Notes under the pieces: generated by a model | What the model was told of the DNA's origin: nothing | The model's input: the letters and a program-made list of their open reading frames with translations, nothing else | Database searches by the model: none | Assembly: GCA_039090855.1 (NCBI GenBank) | Contig: CM076995.1 | Coordinates: 121,470,270-121,534,269, forward strand | DNA: 64,000 nucleotides | Reading direction: 5' to 3' | Origin: Macrothele yani | Lineage: Eukaryota; Arthropoda; Arachnida; Araneae; Macrothelidae | Translations under genes and position numbers: made by a program | Shown: positions 23,149 through 32,727 of the stretch, piece after piece | Layout: every line of letters begins with the position of its first letter | How positions within the stretch are numbered: the stretch's first letter is position 1

Positions 23149-23302
23149 TCATGGCATATTAAAAACATCAGTGTAAATATTAGTGAACAGTGCAAAACTA
23201 CTTGTTTGTGTTTCTTTTTTTTAAGTCAAAACTAATTATGAAAAACTAGATCTATGTACCATAGGTGAGTATGACTAAGCAGTTTGTTGCATATGCTAAC
23301 CT

Positions 23303-23997
23303 AACTTGTCGTGGGGTACAGCTAAACTAGCTATTTCGTCAAATTTGTTAATATGGTATTTCTGAAACTATATGGTGTAAGAAAACATGATTTTTTATAT
23401 TTTTGTGTCCTTGTTAGTTATATCTCCTTGTGAAATTTCTTGAATGTCAGAGATGAGTTATAATTAATAAAAAAAAAAAAAAAAGTGGTTGAATTGACGA
23501 AGTGGAACCCCACACGCATTTCAGATATTTGCACATATCTCCAAAAGCAAGACGAAAGCCACTATTTTTTTTTCTTGTTATGTGACAATATGTGTCAAAG
23601 ACCAGTATACATTAAAAAAGAGCTCCCTCATACCTCTGCTATTTGCTGTACAGCCTAATATAGAATAGCAAGTTTTTTCTTAAATTTTCACTTTACCACT
23701 ATATTTCATTTATTTATTCAGTGTTTTCAATGAAATTTGAAATGGTTTCTTATTCTGGAAGCTCTTTTGCATAAGGGTACAAAATTTCTTTCTTCTAAAC
23801 TAATTAGCACTACAGTTATGCAGCATTTTGTGAAAAGTGGTACTCCGTCGCTCTCTGTGTGAGATTGATGTTCAGAGAAACTTTATAGCATTGCATCTCA
23901 GAAACTATGAGGTGTAGGAAGTTAAAATTTGGTCATTTTCTATATCTTGGTGAAGTATGCCTCCATGCCAAATTTCATCAAAATCTGAGATGGTGGG
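23303..23997 (-). repeat. Right arm of long TIR
   Basis: Inverted counterpart of 19243-19908. It contains a 15-bp poly(A) stretch near 23468 that the left arm lacks (a T run there is shorter). Confidence 0.88.
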
Positions 23998-24169
23998 GAA
24001 ATGACCCCACTTGAAAGTTGGCTGATTTGTGTAGTTTCAGTAGGCATTTGCTTTCACAGAAATGAAAGAAAATGCCTACTGAATCTTATAAGTGTAGCAT
24101 ATAGGAGGAGGGGATGAACATAGGGTGTGTGTGTGAACAGAAAATGCATGTCACATGTACACGTTTTTG

Positions 24170-24480
24170 CATGACGTAAGGGATTTAAAGAAGGCTGTGA
24201 GAACATTGAAAATGTCCAACATCGCACTTCAAAAAAAGGAAGAGGGTGAGGACAAAATCTGCACAATTGTTTGAAATGATAGTACAAATGGTAAACATTG
24301 ATAAAGAGACTATTAGGCAAATTTTATGTGAAAATTTGAGCATGACAGATGTTTGTGCCAAGATAGTTTCAAAGCTTCTCACAGTCACATCTGAAGAAAA
24401 AGAAAATTGCAAGTGGATACGTGCTAACATTCTGGCGCAAATTCAGATGAACCCCAACCTTTTTTAGAAAGTTGCTTCAA
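24170..24480 (+). pseudogene. Mariner-like transposase DNA-binding region
   Basis: The plus-strand frame reads IVQMVNIDKETIRQILCENL, SMTDVCAKIVSKLLTVTSEE, then an ILAQIQMNPNLF helix. This corresponds to the second helix-turn-helix and the 'L.VTP..L' linker of mariner transposases just before the first catalytic Asp (the 'GDETW' motif), which is not present. Only about 70 residues remain. A Penelope fragment follows immediately. Confidence 0.65.
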
Positions 24481-24509
24481 AAATGAAAACTTATGATTTT
24501 AAGTGAACT

Positions 24510-24690
24510 GGTCATAACATGGATGAGAATTCACTTAAAGTCATCAAATATCCAAAGTAACTTTCAAAAAAGAAAATTAAAAGAAGGAATACAAATTGAG
24601 AAAAATCAGAATTTCGTCATCAATGACTGCAGAGGTGTTTCCCTGCCAAACATCTGGCAAGATTTATTGAAAAGTAACCGTAACCGCGAT
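24510..24690 (+). pseudogene. Penelope-like element, GIY-YIG C-terminal fragment (second copy)
   Basis: The plus-strand order is SNFQKRKLKEGIQIEKNQNF, then VINDCRGVSLPNIWQDLLKS, the same layout as the fragment at 4596-4856 but too diverged to be a recent duplicate. No TSD or fold-back is visible here. Confidence 0.6.
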
Positions 24691-24857
24691 AGTGAAGTAG
24701 AAAGAGTGACAACAAAAGACTGCCTAAAGAAGGAGAAGACTTTTCTCTGAAAATTTGTGATTTAAAATAAATATTTTGTAGAAGAAAATCCATATTAGAA
24801 TTTTAACTAAGATTTTATTTTTTAAATCACTCAATTTTTTACCCAGATATATCATTT

Positions 24858-25012
24858 GGTTCTAGTTCCAGTTGAAGAAATTTTGTTTAATCTTCCTTCC
24901 CTCTAAACAGGCCTTGACTAAAATCAAGAGGCCAGAGATGTCTGTAAAAATCTAAAAGAACCCAAAGGGAAGGAAGATTAAACAAATGTTTCTTCAACTG
25001 GAACTGGAACCA
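24858..25012. repeat. Small fold-back MITE
   Basis: The arms 24858-24905 and about 24965-25012 are inverted copies sharing 'ccagttgaagaaa' and 'ttgtttaatcttccttccct', separated by about 60 bp. There is no coding capacity. Confidence 0.85.
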
Positions 25013-25199
25013 AATTTTATTTTTTTATTTTATTTTTTGCGAAGCATTGAAATTTACATGTAAAAATATATTTCCGAGGTGTACTAAAGTTATAATATTC
25101 TCTCAAATTATTGACAGTACAGAAATAAAATTTAGCTATAATGTTTTCTGAAGTTCCACACCTTTTTTGGTCTCTCCTAAACTGCAAAAGCTGCAGTGA

Positions 25200-25414
25200 G
25201 CCGCCCTGGTGGTGCAGTGGTCTAAGTGGTGGCCTCTGATCATTTGTCCAAAACGGGTCCGGGTTTGAATCCCTGTGAGGCATGGATGTTGTGTTTGTCT
25301 TACGGCACTGGCTCTCTCTCCCTTTTCTTGGCACTGGCTGTCTCCCTTACCCTAAATTAGGAACGGGCGACTGCTTTATAGCCCATTGAGTTGCTCACAG
25401 TGGTTGTCAAACCT

Positions 25415-25451
<37 letters not shown>
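25200..25451 (+). mobile_element. tRNA-derived SINE, copy 1
   Basis: Exact 10-bp TSD GCTGCAGTGA (25190-25199 and 25452-25461). The tRNA-like head has an A box (tggtgcagtggtc) and a B box (GGTTTGAATCC, one mismatch). A shared body follows ('cactggctctct', 'cctaaattaggaacgggcgactg', 'tatagcccattgagttgctcac'), with a ~37-bp poly(A) tail. It has a 20-bp duplication of the 'cactggct' segment relative to copy 2. Mobilised by a LINE partner, which is not identified. Confidence 0.95.
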
Positions 25452-25452
<1 letters not shown>

Positions 25453-26089
25453 CTGCAGTGAAGCATTCTTTGGAGCTGTGTTCATCCAGTTGGTATATGA
25501 CAAAAACAGTTCCTGAACAGCCTGGAAATCCCTGCTACAAGGGATTCATCATCAAGAATAACAAATCAGACTTTTGGATTTCAGTGTTTGTAAAGAGATT
25601 TCAAATTCCTAATAAAGATGGGCTTAACAGTGATTTTCCTGTCACAGTTCCATGAAAGTAACAGTGACTTTAAATGGTGACAGTGACTTCAGTGGTGATG
25701 GAGCTGTAAATAAGCTGGAACTGTGAGTCACCGTCTTACTTGTAACAGTGACAGAATTGCTATTTGGGATGGATACTAGGTACAAAGCAGAAACAGCAGA
25801 GATTCACTGTGACAGAAGATTCAAATGGAAGAAAAAAATAAATAAAAAGATATTGTTCCATTATTCAGCAAAACTAGACAACTCTTCCTCCACACTCCTC
25901 CTCCACATCCCCACCATTTATTCTGACAGGATTAGGGTGATAACTACCTTACTCATCGTAAGTAATTAACAGCCCTTAAGGTGCTTAAGATAAATCTCCC
26001 CTGTTGAGGGGAGATTTATTTTCGAACACAATGGTCACCAAAATCTGAGCTGTGATAGTTTAGCAGTGATTTTGGAATTGTTACTTTCA
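25452..26089. other. Spacer with 'gtaacagtgac' motifs
   Basis: Several copies of (a/g)(a)cagtgac(tt/ag) occur at about 25655-25765, with more at about 26066 and 27118-27135 near a Penelope element. No gene was recognised. A 68-aa frame near 25452-25650 has no clear motif. Confidence 0.4.
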
Positions 26090-26100
26090 GTCACTGGCAA

Positions 26101-27098
26101 ATTAAGAAGGTAGTGTAGAACACACTAAGTTACGTATAAAAAAGTTAAAGGCACATATATTTCAGCCATTACTATGGCCTTCATCAGTGCTACTACAATT
26201 GGTTTACATTGCCAGATTGGAAAGGTAAGTTTTGTAATGGTAACTCCGGGTGATGTGATGCCAATGAGGGATTTCCAGATGTAAGGAACGAAAATGGGGA
26301 GCTCAGAGTTGCAAGTTTTGGAAAATAAAATTTCCAAACTTTCTCTAAACCTCGGAGCATACAGATTTTGGAAGGGAGCCAACTTTTTAGTATCGGACCA
26401 AAGTGGAATAGCAGAAGTGTCAGCCATGGTAAGAAGAGACAAGGAAGATGAAGGTTTTTAAAATTTCACATCAGATTTGTGTTCCTGAAGTCTTGAGAGA
26501 ATTTTCCGGAATGAACTTCCTATGTATGCGGTTAATCCAACGTTAGTCTTGATCAGAATTTTATACACTCCAGGCGAAGAAAGCGGAGGTCTTGGGTCTC
26601 TGTCATTACAGAGGATAACAGAAAGTGAAGGGGAAGAACAAATGGCAAGTCTATGTCCTTCTCGTTTTAAGATACTGATGAGTTTTTAGGCAGAAGGTTC
26701 GTGGTAAGGGATTGAGCCAGCAAACGTTAATTCCTTTTTTGGTGAAACAGGTTGAAGAGCAACAACTGGTTTCTTCTTAGCATTTTGAATTAATTTAAAA
26801 ACCAGGAGAGGGGGAAAGCCATGTTGAGTAGCGATCAAGCGGATGTTTGCTAATTCATTTTTTAGATTAACTTCAGTGTTACAAACCAAATGAGCTCAAG
26901 GATTGAGAGACTTTTGAGGGCTGACAGTTTATATTGGCGGAAGGTATGAGAATTGAAAGGAATAATGCTATTGGTAGAAACTGATTTTCGGTAGACTGAA
27001 GTGGATAGAAGATTTTTATATGTAACTTAGCGTGTTCCATATTACCTTCTTCTTAATTTGTTAGTTAGTTACGTGCATTTCCTACCACTCATTTATAA
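26101..27098 (-). mobile_element. Penelope-like element with 11-bp TSD and inverted ends
   Basis: GTCACTGGCAA lies at both sides (26090-26100 and 27099-27109). The ends contain an inverted pair, 'aagaaggtagtgtagaacac' side versus 'gtgttccatattaccttctt' side, about 45-50 bp each. The interior encodes a GIY-YIG region on the minus strand. Only the 3' part of a Penelope protein is present. The inverted partial copy at the ends is common in Penelope elements. Confidence 0.85.
26125..26889 (-). pseudogene. Penelope GIY-YIG domain, broken
   Basis: From 26889 the minus strand reads NIRLIATQHGFPPLLVFKLI (the linker typical of Penelope proteins after the reverse transcriptase thumb), then after a shift PGVYKILIKTNVGLTAYIGS, the GIY-YIG signature (V-Y ... 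Y-I-G), then LSRLQEHKS. A frame to 26442 continues with SLLTMADTSAIPLWSDTKKL. At least one stop lies between the two halves. The reverse transcriptase itself is not in the window. Confidence 0.8.
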
Positions 27099-27559
27099 GT
27101 CACTGGCAATAATGGTGACAGTGATTTATCAGTAATGATAAGATGATTCCGACCGACCCATGTCTAATTACTAACAGTGTGTGAAATGGCAGTATGCAGG
27201 GTTGAAAAAACCCGGGCTTTTTAAAAGGAACCCCAACCCGGGTGGGTTTTTTTTTTTTTCAAGTTTTATGGGGCTTATACGGGGTTTGGGAGGTTCTATT
27301 TAGTTTTCATATCCTTTCATTAAAATTCAAATGATTAAATATTATTAATGAAAAATCCATGCAAATTACCTATTGGTTAACAAAAATCTCCTTTCTATGT
27401 AGTCTTGAAAGAATTTTATTTAAATCTACTCAAAGGTTAAGATACTTTACACACCATTCACTGCAATCTATAAACTAGTATTTGATCTAACTTTAAGCCC
27501 TCATCAAACATTTCTGAGATTTTTAATTAAATTTGGGTAAAACCACAAATTTTAATATT

Positions 27560-27900
27560 TTTGTGACAAATTTGCTGTTTGTTTTTTAAATATTTGTGGA
27601 TCTTGACAAGTTTCCGATTGCAAAGTTTTGGTCAGACTTGTCCGCAAGTAGAAAATATCCTTTGTACTGCAGATGAACTTGCTGGGCACAGAGACTTGAC
27701 ATGTAAGAGTAGAAATCTTTCAGGGTTCCAGCTTTGGTCACAATTGCATGCTGCTCCATCAGCTGCCACCGTTTGGCAGCACTGAAGGCACAGCATTATT
27801 TACAAACATGGACTTTGGATATAACTTTGTGACATATTTTAAAACCCATTACAAAAATTATCCATTCAGGTTTGTTTTCTAACACCCAGTTATCAGCAAT
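27560..27900 (-). pseudogene. hAT-B transposase C-terminus
   Basis: The minus strand reads AIVTKAGTLKDFYSYMSSL, then PASSSAVQRIFSTCGQVWPK and LCNRKLVKIHKYLKNKQ. The S-S-x-V-x-R-I-F-S-x-x-G run is the hATC dimerisation core. It is frame-shifted relative to the middle part at 31008-31232, and the RTE lies in between. Confidence 0.78.
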
Positions 27901-28017
27901 TTGTTCTTGCTTAGGGCTCATTCTCTTTCCCTGGCCATTTTGGATTCATTAAGGTTGCCAAGTAGTGGCAAGGCTGAAGTGCTTAACCCAACCTTTTTTT
28001 TTTTTTTTTTAATATAT

Positions 28018-30985
28018 CATCATCATCATCATTGTCAACCATTATCAATCCACTGCTGGACGAAGGTCTCCCCAAGTTTCCTCCACAACGGTCTGTCTTG
28101 TGCCAGTCTCCTCCATGTCACTCCCGCATATTTACGAATTTCATCCACCCATCTCCCATGTGGTCTTTTTCTGGGTCTTTTCCTGTCCCTTGGAATCCAA
28201 TCTAAAATTTCGGCTGTCCATCTATGGTCTGTCCTTCTGGCAGTATGTCCAGCCCATTGCCATTTCAGGGATTTAACTCTGATCATGATGTCTTCCACTC
28301 TCGTCATTTTTCGGATCCACGAGTTCCTCTTCTTATCTCTCCTGGTTATACCAAGCATGCACCTCTCCATGCTTTCTTTGAGTTGTCTGCAGCCTTTGTA
28401 TGTCTCTTTTAGTTAAGGTCCACGTCTCTGCACCATACGTAAGCACTGGAAGGATGCATTGATCAAACACTTTTCTTTTAAGACATAATGGCATATTGCT
28501 CTTGAAAATTATGCTGTTTCTTCCAAAAGCTCTCCAGGCAAGTTTTGTACGCCGATTAATTTCTTCATCAATGTGACCCTCACTTGATATCTGCTGTCCA
28601 AGATAAACATATGTATCAGTTATCTCCAGTTTTTCTCCATCAATCGATAAATCTTCATTTCTTGTAAAAGCATTGAACATCACTTTTGTCTTCTGAAAGT
28701 TCATTTTTAATCCCACTTCTTTACTCTTGTCAGCAAGTTCCTGGATCATACTCTGCAGCTCTGATGGGGTAGTTGCAAAAATGACTACGTCATCAGCAAA
28801 ACGAAGGTGGGTTAGATAATCTCCATTAATCTTTATCCCTTTGTTTTCCCAGTTCAGTGATTGAAAGACATTTTCCAATGTGGCATTAAAGAGCTTCGGA
28901 GATATGGTGTCACCTTGTCTCACTCCCTTTCCAATTTTTATGTGTGTTGTATTTTCAAACAGCCGAATCTTTGCACTTGCATTTTCATAGATGTTATTAA
29001 TAATATTAATGTATGCATCTTCAATACCGCAGGATTTCAGAGCCGTGGTAACTGCTGATGGTTTCACCGAATCAAAGGCTTTTTCATAATCGATAAAAGC
29101 CATGCACAATGGAAGTTCATATTCCCTCGCTCTTTCAATTAGTTCTCTCAGTACGTGGATATGATCTATTGTGCTGTAGCCACTCCTGAATCCAGCTTGT
29201 TCTCTCGGTTGAGCCATGTCCAGTGTTACCTTCAAGCGGTGTGAAAGAACTTTAGTGAAGATTTTATAAACCACTGATAGGAGGCTGATAGGTCTGTAGT
29301 TCCTGAGATCCTCAATGTCACCTTTTTTATGTAGCAGGATCATTGTAGCGTTGTTCCAATCCTCAGGAATCTTCCCTTCATTAAGGCATCGAGTGAAAAT
29401 TTGGGCGAGTACTGTTTCAATTTCTCCACTTGCTTCTTGTATGATGTCTATAGTAATTCCATCTTCTCCTGGAGCTTTCCCCCGCTTCATGTTCTTGATT
29501 GCATGAGCAACTTCTGCTGGGAGGACTGGAAGAACTCTGGTACCTTTCATGATGTCTGGAGTACATGTATCATCCCTTTCATATAATTTGGAGTAGAAAT
29601 CTTTCACTCTTGTCAAAATTTTCGCCTCTATTTCTTGTTATAGAACCATCTTCTTTTTCAGAGCCATAATCTGTTTTCTTCCCTTACTGAGATGTCCCTT
29701 TGCTATCTTAAGGCTTTGGTTGTTTTCAATTGCTTTCCTCACTAGCTCACAGTTGAATTTCCTTACGTCTTCAGTGATACTTTTTCGTGTTGTCTTGCAT
29801 AGCTCTATATATTCCACTTTGGAAGTCACATCTTCTTTAGTTGTCCTCATCTCTCTTCTTTTTGCATCAACATTTTGGTTTTTCCTGATAATTTGTTCAC
29901 ATGCAACTTGTTCTTAGACCCAGCTAATTTTGTTGCTGTTTCCATTAGAGCTTTGGTTACTTTTCTGTTAACTTCAGAGATGTCCACTTCTTCCGATGTT
30001 AGGCCTTCTAAAGCAGAGAATCTGTTCTTCAGTTCCAACTTGAAAGTATTATGGTGTTTTTTAAGGTTGGTTATGTCAATACATTTTGTTTGTCTTATGA
30101 GCTTGCCACGTTCCAGTTTAGTGTTGAGGTGCATCTTACATCTCACCAATCTATGGTCACTACCTGTGTTGAACTTGTTCAGCACACTGCAGTCTTTGAT
30201 GACGAATTTTTTGTTACACATAATAAAATCAATTTCACTTGTCGTCCCAATTAGATGTCTCCATGTCCATTTCCTGTGTGGCTTTTTCTTGAAAAAGGAG
30301 TTCAAGATGAAAAATCCTTCTGCCTCTGCAAACTCAACGAGAGTATTTCCACGCTGGTTTCTGTTGCCGTGACCGAATTTACCTACTGAAGTTTCATTCT
30401 GTTGCCGTTGCCCTATTTTTGCATTGAAATCTCCCATAATTATCTTCAAGTGCTGCTTACCTTTATTATTTAGATGACGAATTTCCTCATAAAATTCTTC
30501 AATTTCTTCTTCAGGATGACTTGTGGTGGGTGCATAAGTTTGAATAATTTGAGCCTGGTATCTACTCGATAGTTGGATAACGAGTCGTGCAGCTCTGTCA
30601 GAGGAACTTTCAACTTCTACCACTTTATCCTTCAGTTTCTTGTTTATTATAAATCCAACACCACTAGTTCTGCCAGTATCTGTCCCACGATAATAGAAGA
30701 GATGTCCACTTTTCAGTTCAATGAGATCTTCTCCTTTTCTCCTTACCTCACTTAGCCCGACGATGTCCCACTTGATCCTTTGTAGTTCCTCTTCCAATTC
30801 AAGAAGCCTTGAATCAGAAGATAGGGAGCGTCCGTTATAGGTAGCCAAGGTCAGCATCAAATGGCAGCCTAGTCCGGTCCTCCGGGGATTCTTAGCACCC
30901 TCTGCCTTCATGTCGCACTGGCCGCTGCCTTGGCCAGGAACATTCCAGCTGCCGGAGACTGAGGGCCAAGATTTAAGTTGTAGAG
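28018..30985 (-). mobile_element. RTE-type LINE, copy 2, near complete
   Basis: Running 5'->3' on the minus strand, it contains an endonuclease, linker, reverse transcriptase and a C-terminal zinc-less tail. The 3' end is a short (GAT)n repeat (28018-28033). The left flank 'ttaatatatc' and the right flank 'ttttaatatatata' suggest an A/T-rich target, and the (TA)n run at about 30989-31008 blurs the exact TSD. It is inserted in hAT-B, so it is younger than that element. Confidence 0.93.
28035..30857 (-). pseudogene. RTE ORF: endonuclease and reverse transcriptase, two or three frameshifts
   Basis: From Met at 30857: LTLATYNGRSL, DIVGLSEVRRKGEDLIE (APE-type endonuclease, catalytic Glu), IQTYAPTTSHPEEE, IIMGDFNAKIGQR, GSDHRLVRCKMHLN (SDH end). 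After a shift near 29847 the linker resumes (29850 to 29638). After another near 29630 the RT runs 29616 to 28333 with RGKAPGEDGIT, FIDYEKAFDSVK, GVRQGDTISPKLF, RFADDVVIFATTP. Another shift near 28350 gives the tail to 28035 (MERCMLGITRRDKK...GRWVDEIRKYAGVTWRR). All catalytic motifs look intact, so inactivation is by a few frameshifts only. It is best described as a recently dead copy. Confidence 0.92.
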
Positions 30986-31007
30986 TTTTAATATATATAT
31001 ATATATA

Positions 31008-31232
31008 TATCACCAGTGTATATGGTTTAAGATCTACATTTTCCATAAGATCTTGCCACAGTTCCACTGCCTCAGAAATGTTTGTTTGTTCAGCCTGGAG
31101 AATGTCTAGTACTCTACTAACCTCTTTTAGCTGTTTTAGCATGTGTACTGCATCTTTGTAAATGATTACATTCTCTAGAATTTTATTTATGTTTGGGGGA
31201 ATTTGAGTGCTTAACAAACAGGTATAATGCAT
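31008..31232 (-). pseudogene. hAT-B transposase middle part
   Basis: The minus strand reads from 31232: KILENVIIYKDAVHMLKQLK, VSRVLDILQAEQTNISEAVE, LWQDLMEN. This is the helical region preceding the dimerisation domain in hAT proteins. The frame runs straight into the RTE after a (TA)n tract, so the long open frame spanning the junction is an accidental fusion. Confidence 0.72.
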
Positions 31233-31735
31233 CTAAGTAATAATAAAAGCAAAATAGGTATACAGAGATGCCAAGTACTACGGATTGTCTGTAGTTTCTA
31301 CGGATATAATGTTCAAACTACGGACTCCGGAGAAGGTGTGAAAAACTACAGATTTTTCCAGAAATCTTGGATATTTCCGGAAAACTTTTTTTTTTTTTTT
31401 AATTATTTGAAAAAAAAAAAAAGTCAAGCATAGTCAAATGTAGTGTTTTTTGCGGTAACGTCACGAAGCCGTTCACAACAAGCATGTTTGGCTGGCCGAC
31501 AAGCAAGGGGAAATGTTGCAGCGGAGATCGTTCTATATGATCACGTGACTTTGTACCTGGCTTGCTGTGGAAAGGCGTTCGTAATGCACGACGTCTGTTA
31601 ACTTCGGGAAAACCTTAACCGCGTCCTGAACTAACGTAAGTTGTCGGAGGATGGAGGTAGACTAGAGTCGATTCCACGTTTTCTGTTCTTGTTGTTCAGT
31701 TGATTAGTTAAGGTGTGACATGAATTGCTGTAGTT

Positions 31736-31885
31736 ATGCAGCGTGCTTCAGTGGCTTCCAGTTCCAGTGGTGTGAAAAAAAATAAAAATTCGCAGCAGTA
31801 CAAGGAATGTTATTCGTTGGAATTTCCATGTTTGCAGAGGTCGCGTGTTTCCGCAAATTATGTTTCCCCCGCCCCTAAAATGTGA
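31736..31885 (+). pseudogene. BED-type zinc-finger N-terminus, first copy
   Basis: The ATG at 31736 opens MQRASVASSSSGVKKNKNSQ, then QYKECYSLEFPCLQRSRVSA, NYV. This is the aromatic helix (YKE-x-Y-S-x-E-F/W-P) that precedes the first cysteine pair of BED fingers in hAT proteins. The frame ends before the cysteines. The following sequence at 31878 no longer matches. Confidence 0.6.
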
Positions 31886-32544
31886 TTTAAATAGTTAATT
31901 GCTATTGCATATGTGTTTCACCAAAGTAAGGGGCGGGCGGGGTATCAGAAAAAAAAAAAAATGCTCTGAGCAAATAGTCATCAGATCGAAGGAAACAGTT
32001 GTGGATCAAAGAAATCTTTTATGTTACCTCCCCGGGAGTTCGTTCTTCGTGCGCAGTATGTTCTGCCCAGAGCAAGAGAAAGTCTCTCCATGTGTCTTTG
32101 GCAACCAGCCAAAGAAAACGTTTTGCAGCAGTTGGGACGTTTCTTTGCTGCTGGGTGTGTGTGCACAGTCGTGACCTATTTTCCCACGATCCTCGCGCTG
32201 TCTGTCGGTAGAGAGCTTAATTGTTTATGTTACCTTGACAGATTTGCGAAGTGCAGCTCTTTTTCTTTCTCTTGTAAAAATGTTCTGCTAAACAAAGGGA
32301 TGTTTTATTTTTTCCTTTTTTTTCCAGAATTGATTGATTTATGCAATTTAAAATAAATTTTTTGGTTAGTTTTTTCGTATCATAAGCATTTAATGCTAAT
32401 TTTCTATTTATCCGCATAATAAAGCTATGAAATCTTTCAAAATTAATTGTTCTTTCTTTGCTCCCATTGTGTTTGTCGTGTACGAATTTACTTGCAATAG
32501 TGTCCGGTGAAGGACCACCTGTCTCTACTAATATTCTTGGATCT

Positions 32545-32727
32545 AAAATGCAAAAAAATTGTCAAAAATTCAAGGAGAGTTATTTGCAAAAATTTCAGTC
32601 TAAAATCGTCTCGGGTATCCGAAAACCATGGGTTTTGTTCCCCGTGTGCTGTTGATTTTTCAATTGCACACGGCGGAAAAGACGATTGCGGTCGGCATTT
32701 TCACTGTAAAAAACAGGAGGAATAACC
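32545..32727 (+). pseudogene. BED-type zinc-finger, second copy with cysteines
   Basis: 'KNCQKFKESYLQKFQS' in one frame continues, after a one-frame shift, as KSSRVSENHGFCSPCAVDFS, then IAHGGKDDCGRHFHCKKQEE. C-x2-C, then D-F-S-I-A-H-G-G-K-x-D, then H-x3-C-like, fits the BED/ZBED finger of hAT proteins. A stop follows directly. The overlap with 31736-31885 (K-x-Y-x-E...SRVS) shows two partial copies of one finger about 0.8 kb apart. Confidence 0.65.

Larger units (their letters stand above)
19243..23997 (+). mobile_element. 4.75-kb DNA transposon with ~0.66-0.69-kb terminal inverted repeats
   Basis: The two ends are long inverted copies, left about 19243-19908 and right about 23303-23997, starting CCCA(T/C)CATCTCAG and including 'gatgaaatttggcatg', 'aagatatagaaaatgacca' and 'cagctgtaccccac'. 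The arms differ by scattered substitutions and small indels. GAAATG lies by both ends (19234-19239 and 23998-24003), possibly part of a decayed TSD. The plus strand between the arms carries a broken transposase-like gene whose order matches a widespread, to me unnamed, animal transposon protein family. No superfamily is assigned. Confidence 0.85.

Noticed and set aside
25655..25765. Regulatory array of 'cagtgac' motifs
   Set aside because: Short, irregular and near other such motifs at 27118; more likely a simple local repeat.
27901..28416. 171-codon plus-strand frame
   Set aside because: It is antisense to RTE sequence and has a His run from a microsatellite tail.
29847..31232. Long open frame joining a hAT piece and an RTE endonuclease as one protein
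   Set aside because: The junction is at the RTE insertion site with a (TA)n tract; the two parts belong to different elements.
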